Origin: CAWCWN01 sp963799245
GTDB taxonomy: Bacteria > Chloroflexota > Ktedonobacteria > Ktedonobacterales > Ktedonobacteraceae
Assembly: GCA_963799245.1 (NCBI GenBank)
Contig: CAWCWN010000003.1
Location: 1,860,001 to 1,924,000 of the forward strand
Length of the DNA stretch: 64,000 bases
Direction: 5' to 3'
Part shown: positions 20,732 through 30,700 of the stretch, in pieces
Layout: the number at the start of each line of letters is the position of its first letter
How positions within the stretch are numbered: the stretch's first letter is position 1
Notes under the pieces: generated by a model
What the model was told of the DNA's origin: nothing
Seen by the model: the letters and a program-made list of their open reading frames with translations, nothing else
Database searches by the model: none
Translations under genes and position numbers: made by a program

Positions 20732-20977
20732 CTACACGAGCGGATATTCTTTATGTAGCGGTATGGATGCATCAACGATGAGGCGGTCCGCCAGCACGAC
20801 GAGGCGGATATAGTGACCCGCAAGGGCCTTACTGATGAAGTAAGGGCGACCTTCATAGGATATATGCCCGCTGCGCGCAACCTTGCGCGAAAATATATTC
20901 GCGCCCTCGGGGAAGAAAGGGCTTCCTCCGTCCCCGTGCGTACTGTGTGGACCCTGCGTATTTGCCGAAGCATTCAT
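20732..20977 (-). CDS. 81-residue hypothetical protein inside the pst operon
   Basis: A short gene between pstA and pstB with GAGG about 10 nt before the ATG. The first half is polar; the second half, GHISYEGRPYFISKALAGHYIRL and then VVLADRLIVDASIPLH, reads as a small beta-rich domain and resembles the tail found at the C-terminus of some integrase-type proteins. I do not recognise it firmly. It may be a remnant of a mobile gene or a small accessory protein. An alternative frame (20704-20973) overlaps and is less likely. Confidence 0.45.
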   Translation of the reverse strand: MNASANTQGPHSTHGDGGSPFFPEGANIFSRKVARSGHISYEGRPYFISKALAGHYIRLVVLADRLIVDASIPLHKEYPLV

Positions 20978-21098
20978 TCTTCTGTACCTCGTTTCTAACA
21001 GGTTGTGCTATAGGTGCGCAGGCCACTGCGCGTAACAAGCAATTTACGAGAAACATGGGAAGGAATTACCTTCCATCTACTCCATAGCCTACGATTGA

Positions 21099-22034
21099 CT
21101 ACGCAGCTGTTAGCCGGCGCTCTATAAGACGACCAAGGCTGCGCGCCCCCAGGTTAAGAATCAACAGGAACACGATGAGGATTGCCGCAATGCCCGACGC
21201 AAGGATCGTCTCCTGGCTGAAGGTCAGACCTGTACTGCCCGCTCCTGGACCTTTGATATAGTACAGGTGCGTGGTCAGGGTATCGCTGGCGATCAGCGGG
21301 TTGAGCGTAAAGACGTTGCCAGGGTTGAAGAGGCCCATGGTGAAGAGCAGCGCAGCCGCCTCGCCGATGATTTTGCCGGCGGTGAGGATGATGCCGGTGA
21401 CGATGCCAGGCAAGGCGGAGGGCAGGACAACCGTGCGGATTGCGCGCCACTTGGTGGCTCCCAGCGCCAGGCTCCCCTCGCGCAATTCGCGCGGCACTGC
21501 TTCCAGGGAGGCTTCAAAGAGGCGCAGGGCCTGCGGGAAGTTCAAACAGAGCAGGGTGAGCGCGCCGGCCAGGCGGCTGATGCTAAAGCCGAAGTAGACC
21601 GCGAAGACCGCAAAGCCGAAGAGGCCGAGCACGATCGAGGGCACACCTGCCAGCGTCTCAGCGGCGAAGTGAATGGCCGTCACCAGCCGGCCCTGGCGGG
21701 CGTATTCGATCAGGTAGATGGCCGCCGCCAGCGAGATGGGGAACAGAAAGATTTCGGTCAGGATAAGAATGTAGAACGTATTAAACAGCTCGGGCGCGAT
21801 GCCCTGTGGGCCGGTGCCATAAAAGCTCGCGCTGAATAGAGCAGGCGCTCCCTGAATGATCAGGTAGACGATGATGGCGATAAAGAGCAGCGCGACGATG
21901 GCGGTAATCAGCCACAGAATGCCGAGGGCTATGGTGTTGTCCACATGTAAACGCCGCACCACAACTGCCTGCTGCTGCGCGCGTTCGGCTTCCGTGGGCT
22001 GGGCGCCCGGCTGTACGGCCTGTTTCATACTCAT
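21099..22034 (-). CDS. pstA: Phosphate ABC transporter permease PstA
   Basis: A 311-residue inner-membrane permease with a polar N-terminal tail of about 35 residues and six hydrophobic segments. The ATPase-contact loop reads RELREGSLALGATKWRAI, then LPSALPGIVTGIILTAGKIIGEAAALL, matching the PstA family. Its ATG overlaps the stop of pstC by 4 bp. It pairs with PstC to form the channel for phosphate. Confidence 0.94.
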   Translation of the reverse strand: MSMKQAVQPGAQPTEAERAQQQAVVVRRLHVDNTIALGILWLITAIVALLFIAIIVYLIIQGAPALFSASFYGTGPQGIAPELFNTFYILILTEIFLFPISLAAAIYLIEYARQGRLVTAIHFAAETLAGVPSIVLGLFGFAVFAVYFGFSISRLAGALTLLCLNFPQALRLFEASLEAVPRELREGSLALGATKWRAIRTVVLPSALPGIVTGIILTAGKIIGEAAALLFTMGLFNPGNVFTLNPLIASDTLTTHLYYIKGPGAGSTGLTFSQETILASGIAAILIVFLLILNLGARSLGRLIERRLTAA

Positions 22035-22957
22035 CGATAGACACTCCTACCCGTTATATAGCGACTGATGCAGATGAAGATGAACGAGATAATCAGCAGG
22101 ACAAAAGCCAGGGTCCAGTAGGCGGCGCGGGCGGTGCCCAGGGTCTCACCAAAGTCCTGCGCGATCTGCTGGGTGATATTCACGTTGGGTCCAAAGAGGG
22201 CCTGCCAGCTAGCAAAGATAGGGTTGGGCGCCTGCGAACCACCGAGCACAAGGGCGACGGCCAGCGTTTCACCGATGGCGCGCGCCATACCGAGGACGAC
22301 GGCCGTGCCGAGACCCGGGGCCGCCGCGGGTATGACCGCATTTTTCATCGTCTGCCAGGGCGTTGAGCCCAGTGCCAGGCTCGCTTCACGTACGCTGCCC
22401 GGCACCGCCCGCAGCGTATCGATGGAGACGCTGATGATCGTGGGCAGGATCATGACGACCAGTACCAGCGTCGCCGTCGCCCAACCAAAACCGCCAACGG
22501 CCGAGTTCCCGGTAAGGGGGGCTGATAGTTTCTGCACAACCGGCACCAGTACGAGCAGGCCGAGCACCCCGATCACGACCGAGGGCATGCCTGTAAAGAT
22601 CTCTATCAGCGGCTGCAGGATGCGCGTGAGCCAGCTGGGGGCGGCCTCGGTAAACAGCAGGGAGAGGCCGATGGCGAGCGGAGTAGCAATAATGACCGAA
22701 AGCAGGGTGATGACGATCGAGCCTACGATCAGGCCGCCGGCACCAAAGCTGGGGGTGCCGTTGCCGCTGGGATCGGCGGCACCCGTCGGGTCCCAGAAGT
22801 TGCCAAAGAAGAATTGTTTGGGCGTTGTGACCGTGAAGACGCTAAACGCCTGTGAGCCGATCACGTAGAAAACGCCCACCATGATTAACACTATGAGTAC
22901 GGCGCAAACTATGAATACGATGCGTGCCACCTGATCAGATACGCGCGCTCTTTGCAT
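22031..22957 (-). CDS. pstC: Phosphate ABC transporter permease PstC
   Basis: A 308-residue inner-membrane permease with six hydrophobic segments. The coupling loop is SVREASLALGSTPWQTMKNAV, followed by GMARAIGETLAVALVLG. The first periplasmic loop has the TPKQFFFGNFWDPTG region usual in PstC. GGAGG lies about 9 nt before the ATG. Second gene of the operon after pstS. Confidence 0.94.
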   Translation of the reverse strand: MQRARVSDQVARIVFIVCAVLIVLIMVGVFYVIGSQAFSVFTVTTPKQFFFGNFWDPTGAADPSGNGTPSFGAGGLIVGSIVITLLSVIIATPLAIGLSLLFTEAAPSWLTRILQPLIEIFTGMPSVVIGVLGLLVLVPVVQKLSAPLTGNSAVGGFGWATATLVLVVMILPTIISVSIDTLRAVPGSVREASLALGSTPWQTMKNAVIPAAAPGLGTAVVLGMARAIGETLAVALVLGGSQAPNPIFASWQALFGPNVNITQQIAQDFGETLGTARAAYWTLAFVLLIISFIFICISRYITGRSVYR

Positions 22958-23080
22958 TGCTTGCCCCTCCTTCCTGAGCGTAAATATTGTGCGTTGACGC
23001 CTGCGTACCGCGCCCCGGCGTTGTTTAACGTCGCGTGGGCGCAGTACACTGCGTCTATCGAGTCGGGGTAAGCGCGGCCC

Positions 23081-24034
23081 TTAGCTCGTCGGCTGTTTAG
23101 CCTGTATCGCGGACGAAGACATATCGACTATGGGGACGAATTTCTGGCTGGCCTGAATTTGCTTGCCCTGGGGGCTCTGCATGTAGTCGATCAGGGCCTG
23201 GGCAAGCTGCGTGGGCTGGCCCTTGGTGTACATGTGCTCGATGTTCCAGAACTTGTAGGTGTTGTTCTTGACGAGGGCGGGGGTCGGCGCGTTGCCGTCG
23301 ATGCTGACCAGCGTCAGGCCGGCCTCCGAGACGGGACCAAGGGCGGCGTAGCCGATTGCGCCACTGGTTGACTTGATGTTCTGGATGACCGTGCCCGTGC
23401 TGTCGGTTGTCAGGCTCGAGGGCCCGCTGACGGTCTCAGGGCCGCCGAGGACGTACTGCTGGAAGGTCGCGCGCGTGCCGGAGCTGGCCGGGCGGCTGAC
23501 CACGACGATGGGCAGGTTCGGGCCGCCAACCTGGTTCCAGTTTTTAATGCTGCCGTCGTAGATGCCCTTGATCTGGGCCGTTGTGAGGTTCTTTACCCCT
23601 GTGACATTGCTGTTGATGGCCACTGCGAAGATGACGACCGCTACCTGGTGGTCGACCAGGTCGGTCTGGGTTTTCGCAGCGAAGACATCAGAGTCGCCGA
23701 TCTGCACGGCGCCGGACTCGACCTGGCTCAGGCCGGTCTTACTTCCACCGAGGTTGACGGTGATGGAAGCGCCAGGACACCTGGCCTGGTAGTCCTTGGC
23801 CACCGCCTCGACCAGCGGGGCCAGGGCGGTTGAGCCGCTGGCGGTAACGCTGCCCTGAATGCAGTTGAATGATCCCGGCGTCCCCAGCGTTGCGGGTTTG
23901 CTGCCGGTGGTGGCAGTGGAACCGCCGCTGCTGCTGGTGCTGGTAGTACTGGTACTGCCACCACACGCGGAAATAAACAGGCCGATCGCCATTGCCGCAA
24001 GCATTACGCATGCAATGCGCCATTGTTTTAACAT
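23081..24034 (-). CDS. pstS: Phosphate-binding lipoprotein PstS
   Basis: Extracellular phosphate receptor of the Pst importer, 317 residues. The start at 24034 (MLKQWRIACVML) is chosen for the perfect GAGGAGG site and because it yields a lipoprotein signal peptide ending in FISACGG. A Ser/Thr/Gly linker follows, then GSTALAPLVEAVAKDYQ and the phosphate-contact loop RPASSGTRATF, both family hallmarks. First gene of the operon, with a Pho-box-like repeat about 140 bp upstream. Confidence 0.95.
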   Translation of the reverse strand: MLKQWRIACVMLAAMAIGLFISACGGSTSTTSTSSSGGSTATTGSKPATLGTPGSFNCIQGSVTASGSTALAPLVEAVAKDYQARCPGASITVNLGGSKTGLSQVESGAVQIGDSDVFAAKTQTDLVDHQVAVVIFAVAINSNVTGVKNLTTAQIKGIYDGSIKNWNQVGGPNLPIVVVSRPASSGTRATFQQYVLGGPETVSGPSSLTTDSTGTVIQNIKSTSGAIGYAALGPVSEAGLTLVSIDGNAPTPALVKNNTYKFWNIEHMYTKGQPTQLAQALIDYMQSPQGKQIQASQKFVPIVDMSSSAIQAKQPTS

Positions 24035-24172
24035 AAGTCCTCCTCGTGACATAGCAGCCAAGCCGGCTGCTTTCAGCATAAATATTCTATCCAAGGCTCG
24101 CAACGGGTGGTTTTCCGTTGTTTGCACACCCCCTCAGGGTAACACTCTTCAATTAACTATGCTTTATGGATA

Positions 24173-24189
24173 TGTTAAATCTTTGTTAA
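24173..24189 (-). promoter_or_regulatory. PhoP-box-like direct repeat upstream of pstS
   Basis: On the minus strand two TTAACA hexamers (24189-24184 and 24178-24173) are separated by 5 bp, an 11-bp period. This equals the arrangement bound by PhoP of Bacillus (TTAACA-like hexamers, about 5 bp apart). The operon it faces encodes Pst and an OmpR-type regulator, so autoregulation of phosphate uptake is the natural reading. Confidence 0.55.
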
Positions 24190-24279
24190 ATCTCTTCCCT
24201 GGAGATAGGTGCACGTGGGAATAGCAGAGCACCAACTGGGCTATCTCCGCACGCAGGGCTGTTGGCGCAAAAGTCGGGC

Positions 24280-25224
24280 TCATACTCTCGCTGGCAGGTC
24301 GGGGTGTTCTGCTTGAGAAGCTGGATAAAGCGGGCGCCATACATATACCCGCTGATCGCTGGCCGAGGCGATATATTGTCCATCGGGCGACCATGCCAGG
24401 CTGCGTATCCAGCTCTTATGCTCGCGATAGGTATAGAGCGCAGAGCCGCCTGCGCTCTGCCAGATCTGTACAGTTGCATCGTCGCCGCCAGAGGCGATAT
24501 AGCGATTGTCCGGCGACCAGGCGACTGTTTTGATGGGCCGAGTATGGCCGCTATAGATATAGTCGGTCCTGCCATCCGCTGCGTACCAGACGCGCAGGGT
24601 GCTATCCTCTCCGCCCGAAACCAGCCGGGTGCCGTCCGGTGACCATGCCAGCGCGTAAAGTGGGCCATGATGCTGCGTGTAGTTCAGCAGCAGCGTGCCA
24701 TCAAAGGCGTGCCAGATTTGTACCGCGCCGTCAAAACTTGCCGAGGCGATGCGCTGCGCGAGCGGCACGTGCGGCTCGTGTGGTGACCATTGCACGCCAA
24801 ATATCCTCTGTTGCCCGCTATGCGTCTGCAGAGTAGCGCCGTCGCTGGCGCGCCACACCTGCACGGTGCTATCGCCATGATCTCCACCGGAGGCAAGATA
24901 TGCGCCGTCGGGGGACCAGGCAATACTCCGCACAAAACGTTTATGCCCGCGATAGATCACTAGCTCCTCGCCTGAGAGCGGCCGCCAGACATGTACGCTC
25001 CCCTCGGTACCGCCAGAAGCGATTCGCTCTCCCTCTGGAGACCAGGCGAGCGCGAGGAGGCTGCCATTGTGGCCGCGGTAGATGGTGGCAGCTGCGCCGC
25101 TCGTGGGATCCCAGACATGGACACTGCGATCGCGTGAAGCGGAGGCGATGGCATGGCCGTGAGGCGACCAGGCCACGGCAAAGATGTAGTCTGTATGGCC
25201 GCAGTAGTGCGTTACAGGCGACAT
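24280..25224 (-). CDS. Seven-bladed WD40 repeat protein
   Basis: A 314-residue protein made wholly of WD40 repeats. Seven units can be counted, each with an inner strand of the type LALAWSPEGERIASGG and ending VHVWR, VQVWR or VQIWQ, so a single closed beta propeller is expected. No signal peptide, membrane segment or catalytic domain is present; it is likely a cytoplasmic binding scaffold. The start lies 1 bp from the moaB stop, so it is cotranscribed with the DNA-repair and MoaB genes. Partner unknown. Confidence 0.85.
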   Translation of the reverse strand: MSPVTHYCGHTDYIFAVAWSPHGHAIASASRDRSVHVWDPTSGAAATIYRGHNGSLLALAWSPEGERIASGGTEGSVHVWRPLSGEELVIYRGHKRFVRSIAWSPDGAYLASGGDHGDSTVQVWRASDGATLQTHSGQQRIFGVQWSPHEPHVPLAQRIASASFDGAVQIWHAFDGTLLLNYTQHHGPLYALAWSPDGTRLVSGGEDSTLRVWYAADGRTDYIYSGHTRPIKTVAWSPDNRYIASGGDDATVQIWQSAGGSALYTYREHKSWIRSLAWSPDGQYIASASDQRVYVWRPLYPASQAEHPDLPARV

Positions 25225-25225
25225 A

Positions 25226-25711
25226 CTAGTGTTCCTGCGGACCTTCGGCGAGCAGGTTCATGGCATGCAGGAGGACGGGAAGAATGCATTCCATGCACTC
25301 TTGCACGGCTTTGGGGCTGCCTGGAAGATTAATAATGAGCGTGCGCCCGCGTGTTCCTGCGATGCCCCGGGAGAGCATGCCAAAGGGGGTGTGTTGAATG
25401 CTTGTGGCACGCATGGCCTCGGCAATGCCAGGTGCCTCACGTGTGATGACCGCCAGGGTAGCCTCAGGCGTAACATCGCGAGGCGCGAGTCCCGTGCCGC
25501 CTGTAGTGAGGATAAGGTTGAGCTGTAAATTGTCGCTCCACTCGCGCAGGGTGCTCTCTATGAGCTCGCGCTCGTCGGGCAGAATCGCCCCCGCGCTGAT
25601 AATGACTTCCGGCAGAGCGGTAAGCATGCTGCGTATGCGCTCGCCGCTAATATCCGGCCGGGCTCCTTTTGCCCCACTATCGCTGATCGTAAGCACACCT
25701 GCTGCAAACAT
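25226..25711 (-). CDS. MoaB/Mog-type molybdenum cofactor biosynthesis protein
   Basis: A molybdopterin-adenylyltransferase fold of about 161 residues. The family signature TTGGTGLAPRDVTPEAT is at roughly 87-105, with LTISDSGAKGARPDISG near the start and LIINLPGSPKAV near the end. In other bacteria the enzyme adenylates molybdopterin. I prefer ATG 25711 because GAGG lies 8 nt upstream; GTG 25717 would be too close. No other molybdenum cofactor gene is adjacent, although an XdhC-like gene is 10 kb away. Confidence 0.88.
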   Translation of the reverse strand: MFAAGVLTISDSGAKGARPDISGERIRSMLTALPEVIISAGAILPDERELIESTLREWSDNLQLNLILTTGGTGLAPRDVTPEATLAVITREAPGIAEAMRATSIQHTPFGMLSRGIAGTRGRTLIINLPGSPKAVQECMECILPVLLHAMNLLAEGPQEH

Positions 25712-25721
25712 AGACACAACC

Positions 25722-26378
25722 TCACGGGTTCAGTTCACGCATAATCACGCTGATTTGACGGCGAGAACCATAGAGCCAGACGGTGAATTCGTCAGGCAAA
25801 TCCTCGACATCTACCTGGCACTTCATTTCCGCGGCAAACTTACGGGCAATATCAAGGAGCTGGCCACGTTCAGCTGCGTTGCTACTATACGTGCTGAGAG
25901 CTAACCTGCCCAGCCGCTCTTCCTGGCTCAAGGCGCTATTGATGAGTTCATGCAGCTGCTCTATGCCGAAGAGCACATGCAGGTCCGGCATGTCATGGCT
26001 CGGCTCTGGATCTGACGCTGCGCGCTGGCGGCGCGTGACCTCCTGCGCCAGGATAGCTCTGTGCTGGCCGTTTGCATTTGCTTCGGCCTCTTCATAGACC
26101 GAGCGCAACTTCTCGAGTATCAGCTGGCGCGCTTCTTCAGGCAGGGAGGTGGAGGGATGGACATAGGCAAGCAGCGCATGCGCAGGGTCGGAAAAGATAA
26201 AGGGATGGGCAAGAGCGGCACGGCGACCACAATTGGGGCAGGTTGAGACATTCAACAACCCTGCCAGTACAGTATAGCGTAAGCGAGGTTCCTGCGCCAC
26301 ATTCACATATTCGTAAATCGGGCTTGCAAACACCTTGCCACAAGGGCAGGTGAGCGTACAATTCGTTGAACGAGACAT
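25722..26378 (-). CDS. CpXC-domain zinc-binding protein
   Basis: About 218 residues. The N-terminal half has two cysteine pairs, TCPCGK and TCPNCGR, within a layout (EYVNVAQEPRLRYTVLAG, then FIFSDPAHALLAYVHP) typical of CpXC proteins, a zinc-ribbon family of unknown function. The C-terminal half is alpha-helical and charged. The start at 26378 (MSRSTNCTLTCPCG) is chosen because the upstream extension is hydrophobic and unrelated. It lies 4 bp upstream of the moaB region, hence coupled. Confidence 0.75.
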   Translation of the reverse strand: MSRSTNCTLTCPCGKVFASPIYEYVNVAQEPRLRYTVLAGLLNVSTCPNCGRRAALAHPFIFSDPAHALLAYVHPSTSLPEEARQLILEKLRSVYEEAEANANGQHRAILAQEVTRRQRAASDPEPSHDMPDLHVLFGIEQLHELINSALSQEERLGRLALSTYSSNAAERGQLLDIARKFAAEMKCQVDVEDLPDEFTVWLYGSRRQISVIMRELNP

Positions 26379-26457
26379 AACGGTTGGGATGATGATAATC
26401 TTCTCTCTAGCAAGAATGAGAATTTGTACTTTTCCTAAGTATAACACACGGGGATTT

Positions 26458-27729
26458 TTACCTGCGCCTGGTTTTGCTTGCCGCTTTGGTGGAGAAGCTG
26501 AATCTCAGGCCTTGCCGTTCAATAAACTCCTGGAAGTGGGCATAAAATTCGAGGCGGTCCTGCGAGGAGATCACCGCGACGGCATCCGCCGTCTCGATCG
26601 CATAGGGATAGCCGGAACCACCGGCGATGACCTCTGCTCTGACCACGTCCAGCACAGGCTCCAGCAGGCCGTCATCGATCATCCAGCGCGGGAACTCCAG
26701 GCGGGTCGGCGAACGATTCACGCTGGTTTGCAGGTAACAGAAGGCCACGCTTTCGCGATATGGTCCATAGTCATCCAGGATATCGCCGCGTGCGCAGATC
26801 ATGGCCGGCGTGCGATCTCCCCACTGTAACCGTCCCTGCCAGAGGAGCGCGTCATGGATTTTTTTCGTCTCGCGCAAGAGGGGGTAGGACTGCATGCTAT
26901 CGAGCCTTCGCAGCATAGTGATGATATCTCGGGCGTAACTTGTATCTATATAGCCAATCAGGGGTATGCGCAGCTCTTCCGAGGTGCGCAGCAAGGCGAC
27001 GGCAGCGGCGATGTAGCGCTCGCGGTAGGGGCTGGGCATGGTTAAGGCAAACGAGACGACAAGCGAGCCATCGAAAAAGACTACGGGGCTGTGAGCGGGG
27101 TCGCCGGCGCGACGAGCGTGGGCGTATTGCTCCATTTGATTGCACAGGGTCTCGATCTCTAGCATATAGCGGCGCAGGGTGACCTGCATTTCGGAATAGG
27201 GATAGCTATCGGGGTCGATGCTCTCAACCCTGGCTTCTTCCATGATCTCGTCGGGCGCGAGCACCTCGACACGTACATCCTTTGTATAGGGGTGCCCCCT
27301 GCTGTGGGGGTTGGCAAAGAAACCAATCTGGATGAGCGCGACGGGGATAGATGCGTCGCGCCACGGCTGTAGCTGGCTACCGTCAACCGCTACGGTGGTG
27401 ATGCCCTCGATACATTCCGCCCACTGGCGTGCCTGCTCATGGTTGGCGAAGCTGCGCCCGAAAGGGTAGATAGGTATTATCCCCTCCGTCGCCCGCTGCA
27501 GCGCAACGGCCCAGCGGTCAAATTCGATGCTGGGGCGTGCGCCTGCGGGCAGGCGGCTTTCTGGCGGGGGCAAAATCTCCTCCAGGGCTTTGCTCGATGG
27601 ATAGTGCAGATGAAGCGTTTCCAGGGAGGAGCGGTATGCCTCTAATTGATCACTGAACGAGCCGTCGTAGACTGTGAACTGGCCTTTTTTTTGCTGTAGA
27701 GCCGCCTGAAGTTTCCCTTTGTGTAGCAT
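26458..27729 (-). CDS. nurA: NurA-domain nuclease
   Basis: A 423-residue protein of the NurA family, 5'-to-3' nucleases that act with HerA, Mre11 and Rad50 in archaeal DNA-end resection. The first active-site motif is TTVAVDGSQ near residue 118. A second acidic motif is FFDGSLV near residue 223, and the C-terminal histidine/acid region is around RYIAAAVALL and LEFPRWM. It directly follows the Rad50-like gene with a 48-bp gap, which supports joint action in break repair. No HerA helicase gene is in the window. Confidence 0.85.
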   Translation of the reverse strand: MLHKGKLQAALQQKKGQFTVYDGSFSDQLEAYRSSLETLHLHYPSSKALEEILPPPESRLPAGARPSIEFDRWAVALQRATEGIIPIYPFGRSFANHEQARQWAECIEGITTVAVDGSQLQPWRDASIPVALIQIGFFANPHSRGHPYTKDVRVEVLAPDEIMEEARVESIDPDSYPYSEMQVTLRRYMLEIETLCNQMEQYAHARRAGDPAHSPVVFFDGSLVVSFALTMPSPYRERYIAAAVALLRTSEELRIPLIGYIDTSYARDIITMLRRLDSMQSYPLLRETKKIHDALLWQGRLQWGDRTPAMICARGDILDDYGPYRESVAFCYLQTSVNRSPTRLEFPRWMIDDGLLEPVLDVVRAEVIAGGSGYPYAIETADAVAVISSQDRLEFYAHFQEFIERQGLRFSFSTKAASKTRRR

Positions 27730-27777
27730 ACTAGATCTTTCTCTCTCATAACGCGCTGGCAGCTTCTGCCGCTCATG

Positions 27778-30700
27778 CTACAATGCCCGCGCCATCAATT
27801 CGTCCTCGCTCATAAGACGTGTCTCTCCATCCACCTTGCGTAAACGCACAAGACTGTCGAGTCCCTGCTCAAAGGTATCGTCATGGCTGATAATGATCAG
27901 TTGATCAAAGCCACGCACGCGGCGAATCTGTTCGGCCAGGTTCATGCGCCGCAATTCATCCATGTTCTGTGTCGGCTCGTCGAAGAACGCGATGTTAAGC
28001 GTTGAGAGCTTTTTGAGCAGGGCCAGGCGCATGGCCAGGGCCGCGCTCATCTGCTCACCTCCACTCAGCTGGGCGAAGCTGCGATTTAACCCCTGGCGAC
28101 GCAGGACAATTTCATAGTCATTTTGCCAGGAGAGCTGCGCTGTGCGATCGCCCATGATCTCTCCAAAGATGCGATTTGCTTCAGCGGAGATATCACTTAA
28201 CATAGCTTTCAGGACGTGAGGGCCTGCCTCTTTCATGTATTTACGGAACTGGTCCATCATCGTCTGCAGTTCGTCAAGGGTCAGCTTTTCTTTTTGGGCT
28301 GCTTCCAGCTCCAGCAGGAGAGCCTCCGCGTGCTGAATTTGTTGCTCAAGCTCATAGATTTTTTTCTGCGTATTGCGTATGGCCTCGCCCAGACCCTCGA
28401 GCCCACCATGCAGTTTGCGCGTCTCTGCGCTGACGTCGTCTAATTCCTGCTGCTGAAAAGCGTTTTTGGCCTGTTGGTACGCCTGCTCTGCCATCTGCAG
28501 GACCTGCTGCTGCCGCTCGCAGGTATGCGCCAGCCCCTGGTGCATCTGCTGGCGTTGAGGTAAAAGCTGCGCGGTCTTTGTATTGGCCAGGTAGGTCTGG
28601 TAGCCGCTCAGAGCCTGCTGCAGCGCCGCTTCCTGTTCGCCAATCGAGCTATCGAGGGCGGCATAGACCTGTAGCTTCTGTTCTAAGATCTGCAATTGAT
28701 GGGCGGTGGCCTGCTGTTTCTGCTGCTCTGCCTGCAGGTGTTGGAGGTATTCCGGCTCGCGCTTGATCTTTTCGTTCTGGGCGCGGGTCTGAGCGCGCGG
28801 GTCATTGAGGTGGAGCAGCTGCTGCTCTACCTGCTGTAGCTGTTCCTCGCTGCCGCGCAGCTCTCTGGCCTGCTGGCGACGTTCCTGGATGACGAGTTCG
28901 CTACTTGCCGCCTGTTCCTGCAATTGCTGCACCTGCATGCGCAGGCCGGCAAGTTGACGTACCTGCTCGTCAGCTTGCCGGCTCTCGTTGCGCAGCGCCT
29001 CGGCCCGCTTGATTTGCTGATCAATGCTCCTGAGGGTCTCCACGTCTTGCTCAAGCTGGTGTATTTCGCGTTCAAAGCGCACAATCTCTATGGCGAGGTG
29101 CTGTAAATGCTCGGCATTGTTGGCGCGCTCTTCACTGTATTGGCCCAGTTTGTCCAGCGCATCCGTGTATTTTTTGACAAAGGCCATGCGCGCGGCGAGG
29201 CTGGCCTGCTGCTGGATGATGTCGGCAAGGCGGCGACGGTCTTTGGCCAGCATACCATCAAAATAGGACTCGAGGCTGATCAGGCCGCGCTGCTTGATAT
29301 TGAGGCAGGTTTCGTGCAGGAACGGGCACTGGCCACCCGTTGATTGCTCGCGCGAACGTATATAGCCCTCGATATTGCCTTCCAGGCGGTAGCGCTGCTC
29401 TATGATCTGTTCATGCTGGAGTTGCAGGGCGGGCAATTCCTGCGCTTCCAGGCGGTGCTCTTCGATCTTTGCGATCGCGCTCTCTGCCTTGCGTATGCGG
29501 GCACTAAACTTTTCACGCTCTTCCTGTTTCGCCCGCAATTGATCTTGCTTCTCATGCAATTGCATTTGCAGCCCGGCGCGCTCTTTCAATCTCTCTTGCA
29601 ACTGGACCAGCGCCTCAACGCGCTCATTGAGCAGGGCAGCTGCGGGCTGGAGAGGTTCGATGGCGCTGATGCGCAGTGTGCGCTCCTGCTGTTGGTGTAG
29701 GTAGGTCGCGTGCTGCTGTACCAGGCGTTTGCCCTCTTCTACTATCCCTTCATACTGGGTAAACCTGCGCTTGAGTTCGTCGCGCTGCTTCTCCAGCTCG
29801 ACCTGCTGCTCAACCAGGGATGAGAGCTCGACCACGAGCCTGCGCGCTTCGGCCACCTCGCCCAGGCGCGCCTGTATATGCGCCACATTGGTCGAAATTT
29901 CGGTAAGCTGGGTATGCTGGAGGGCATAACTCTCACGCAGTGAGCTGCGCTGGCGCTCATCCTGGCGCAGTGATTTGAGTGCTGTATCTGCCTGCAGGTA
30001 ACGCTGGTAGTCTTCACGGCAGGCTTCGACTGCCTGCTGGGCTTCACGGGCCGCTTGCAGCTCGCGCAGGCTGTCCTGCAGTCGCTGCTGGGTACCTTCG
30101 TACGCCTGCTTACTGTGTTGAAAGTGACCCTCAAGCTGGATTAATTCTTCATGCTGCTGCTTCAGGAAGGCGGAGCGTGCCTCGGCCTGGCGCAGTCGCC
30201 TGGTCCACTCGCTAATCTGCGATGTCTGCTGCTGATCGAGCTGGCGTTCTTCTTTTAACCTGCCGTGCCAGGCCTGCAGGTCGCGCGTCTCAAATTCGAG
30301 GCGAGCAATCTCTTTCTCCTGGGTGATGATCTGTTCTTTGTACTGCTTTTGCGCGTCGAGTAAGTAATCGGCGGCAATTTTGTAGTCTTCAATCTGCAGA
30401 AGGGCGTCAAAGGTTGATTTGCGTACGCCGGGAGTCTGCAGGAAAATAGAGGTAAAGGTGCCCTGTGGTACTCCCAGGGCGTCCTGGAAGAGCGTCTCCA
30501 GGGAACGCTCGCGGTCGATGCCGAAAAGATCATGCAGTTTATCGAGGACATCGGTGCGCTGCTCGACGCGGGAGTCGGCCTCACGATCATAGACAAACCA
30601 GTGAGCGCCGGAGCCGCAGCGCCGCTCAACCGCATAGGGGCGATCATCGTTCCCAAGCAGGTGAACCACGACCTGCCCATATTTCTCACCCTCACGGACA

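Noticed and set aside
21267..21839. A 190-residue plus-strand frame opposite pstA
   Set aside because: Charged, repetitive composition of an antisense shadow; pstA on the other strand has clear family motifs.
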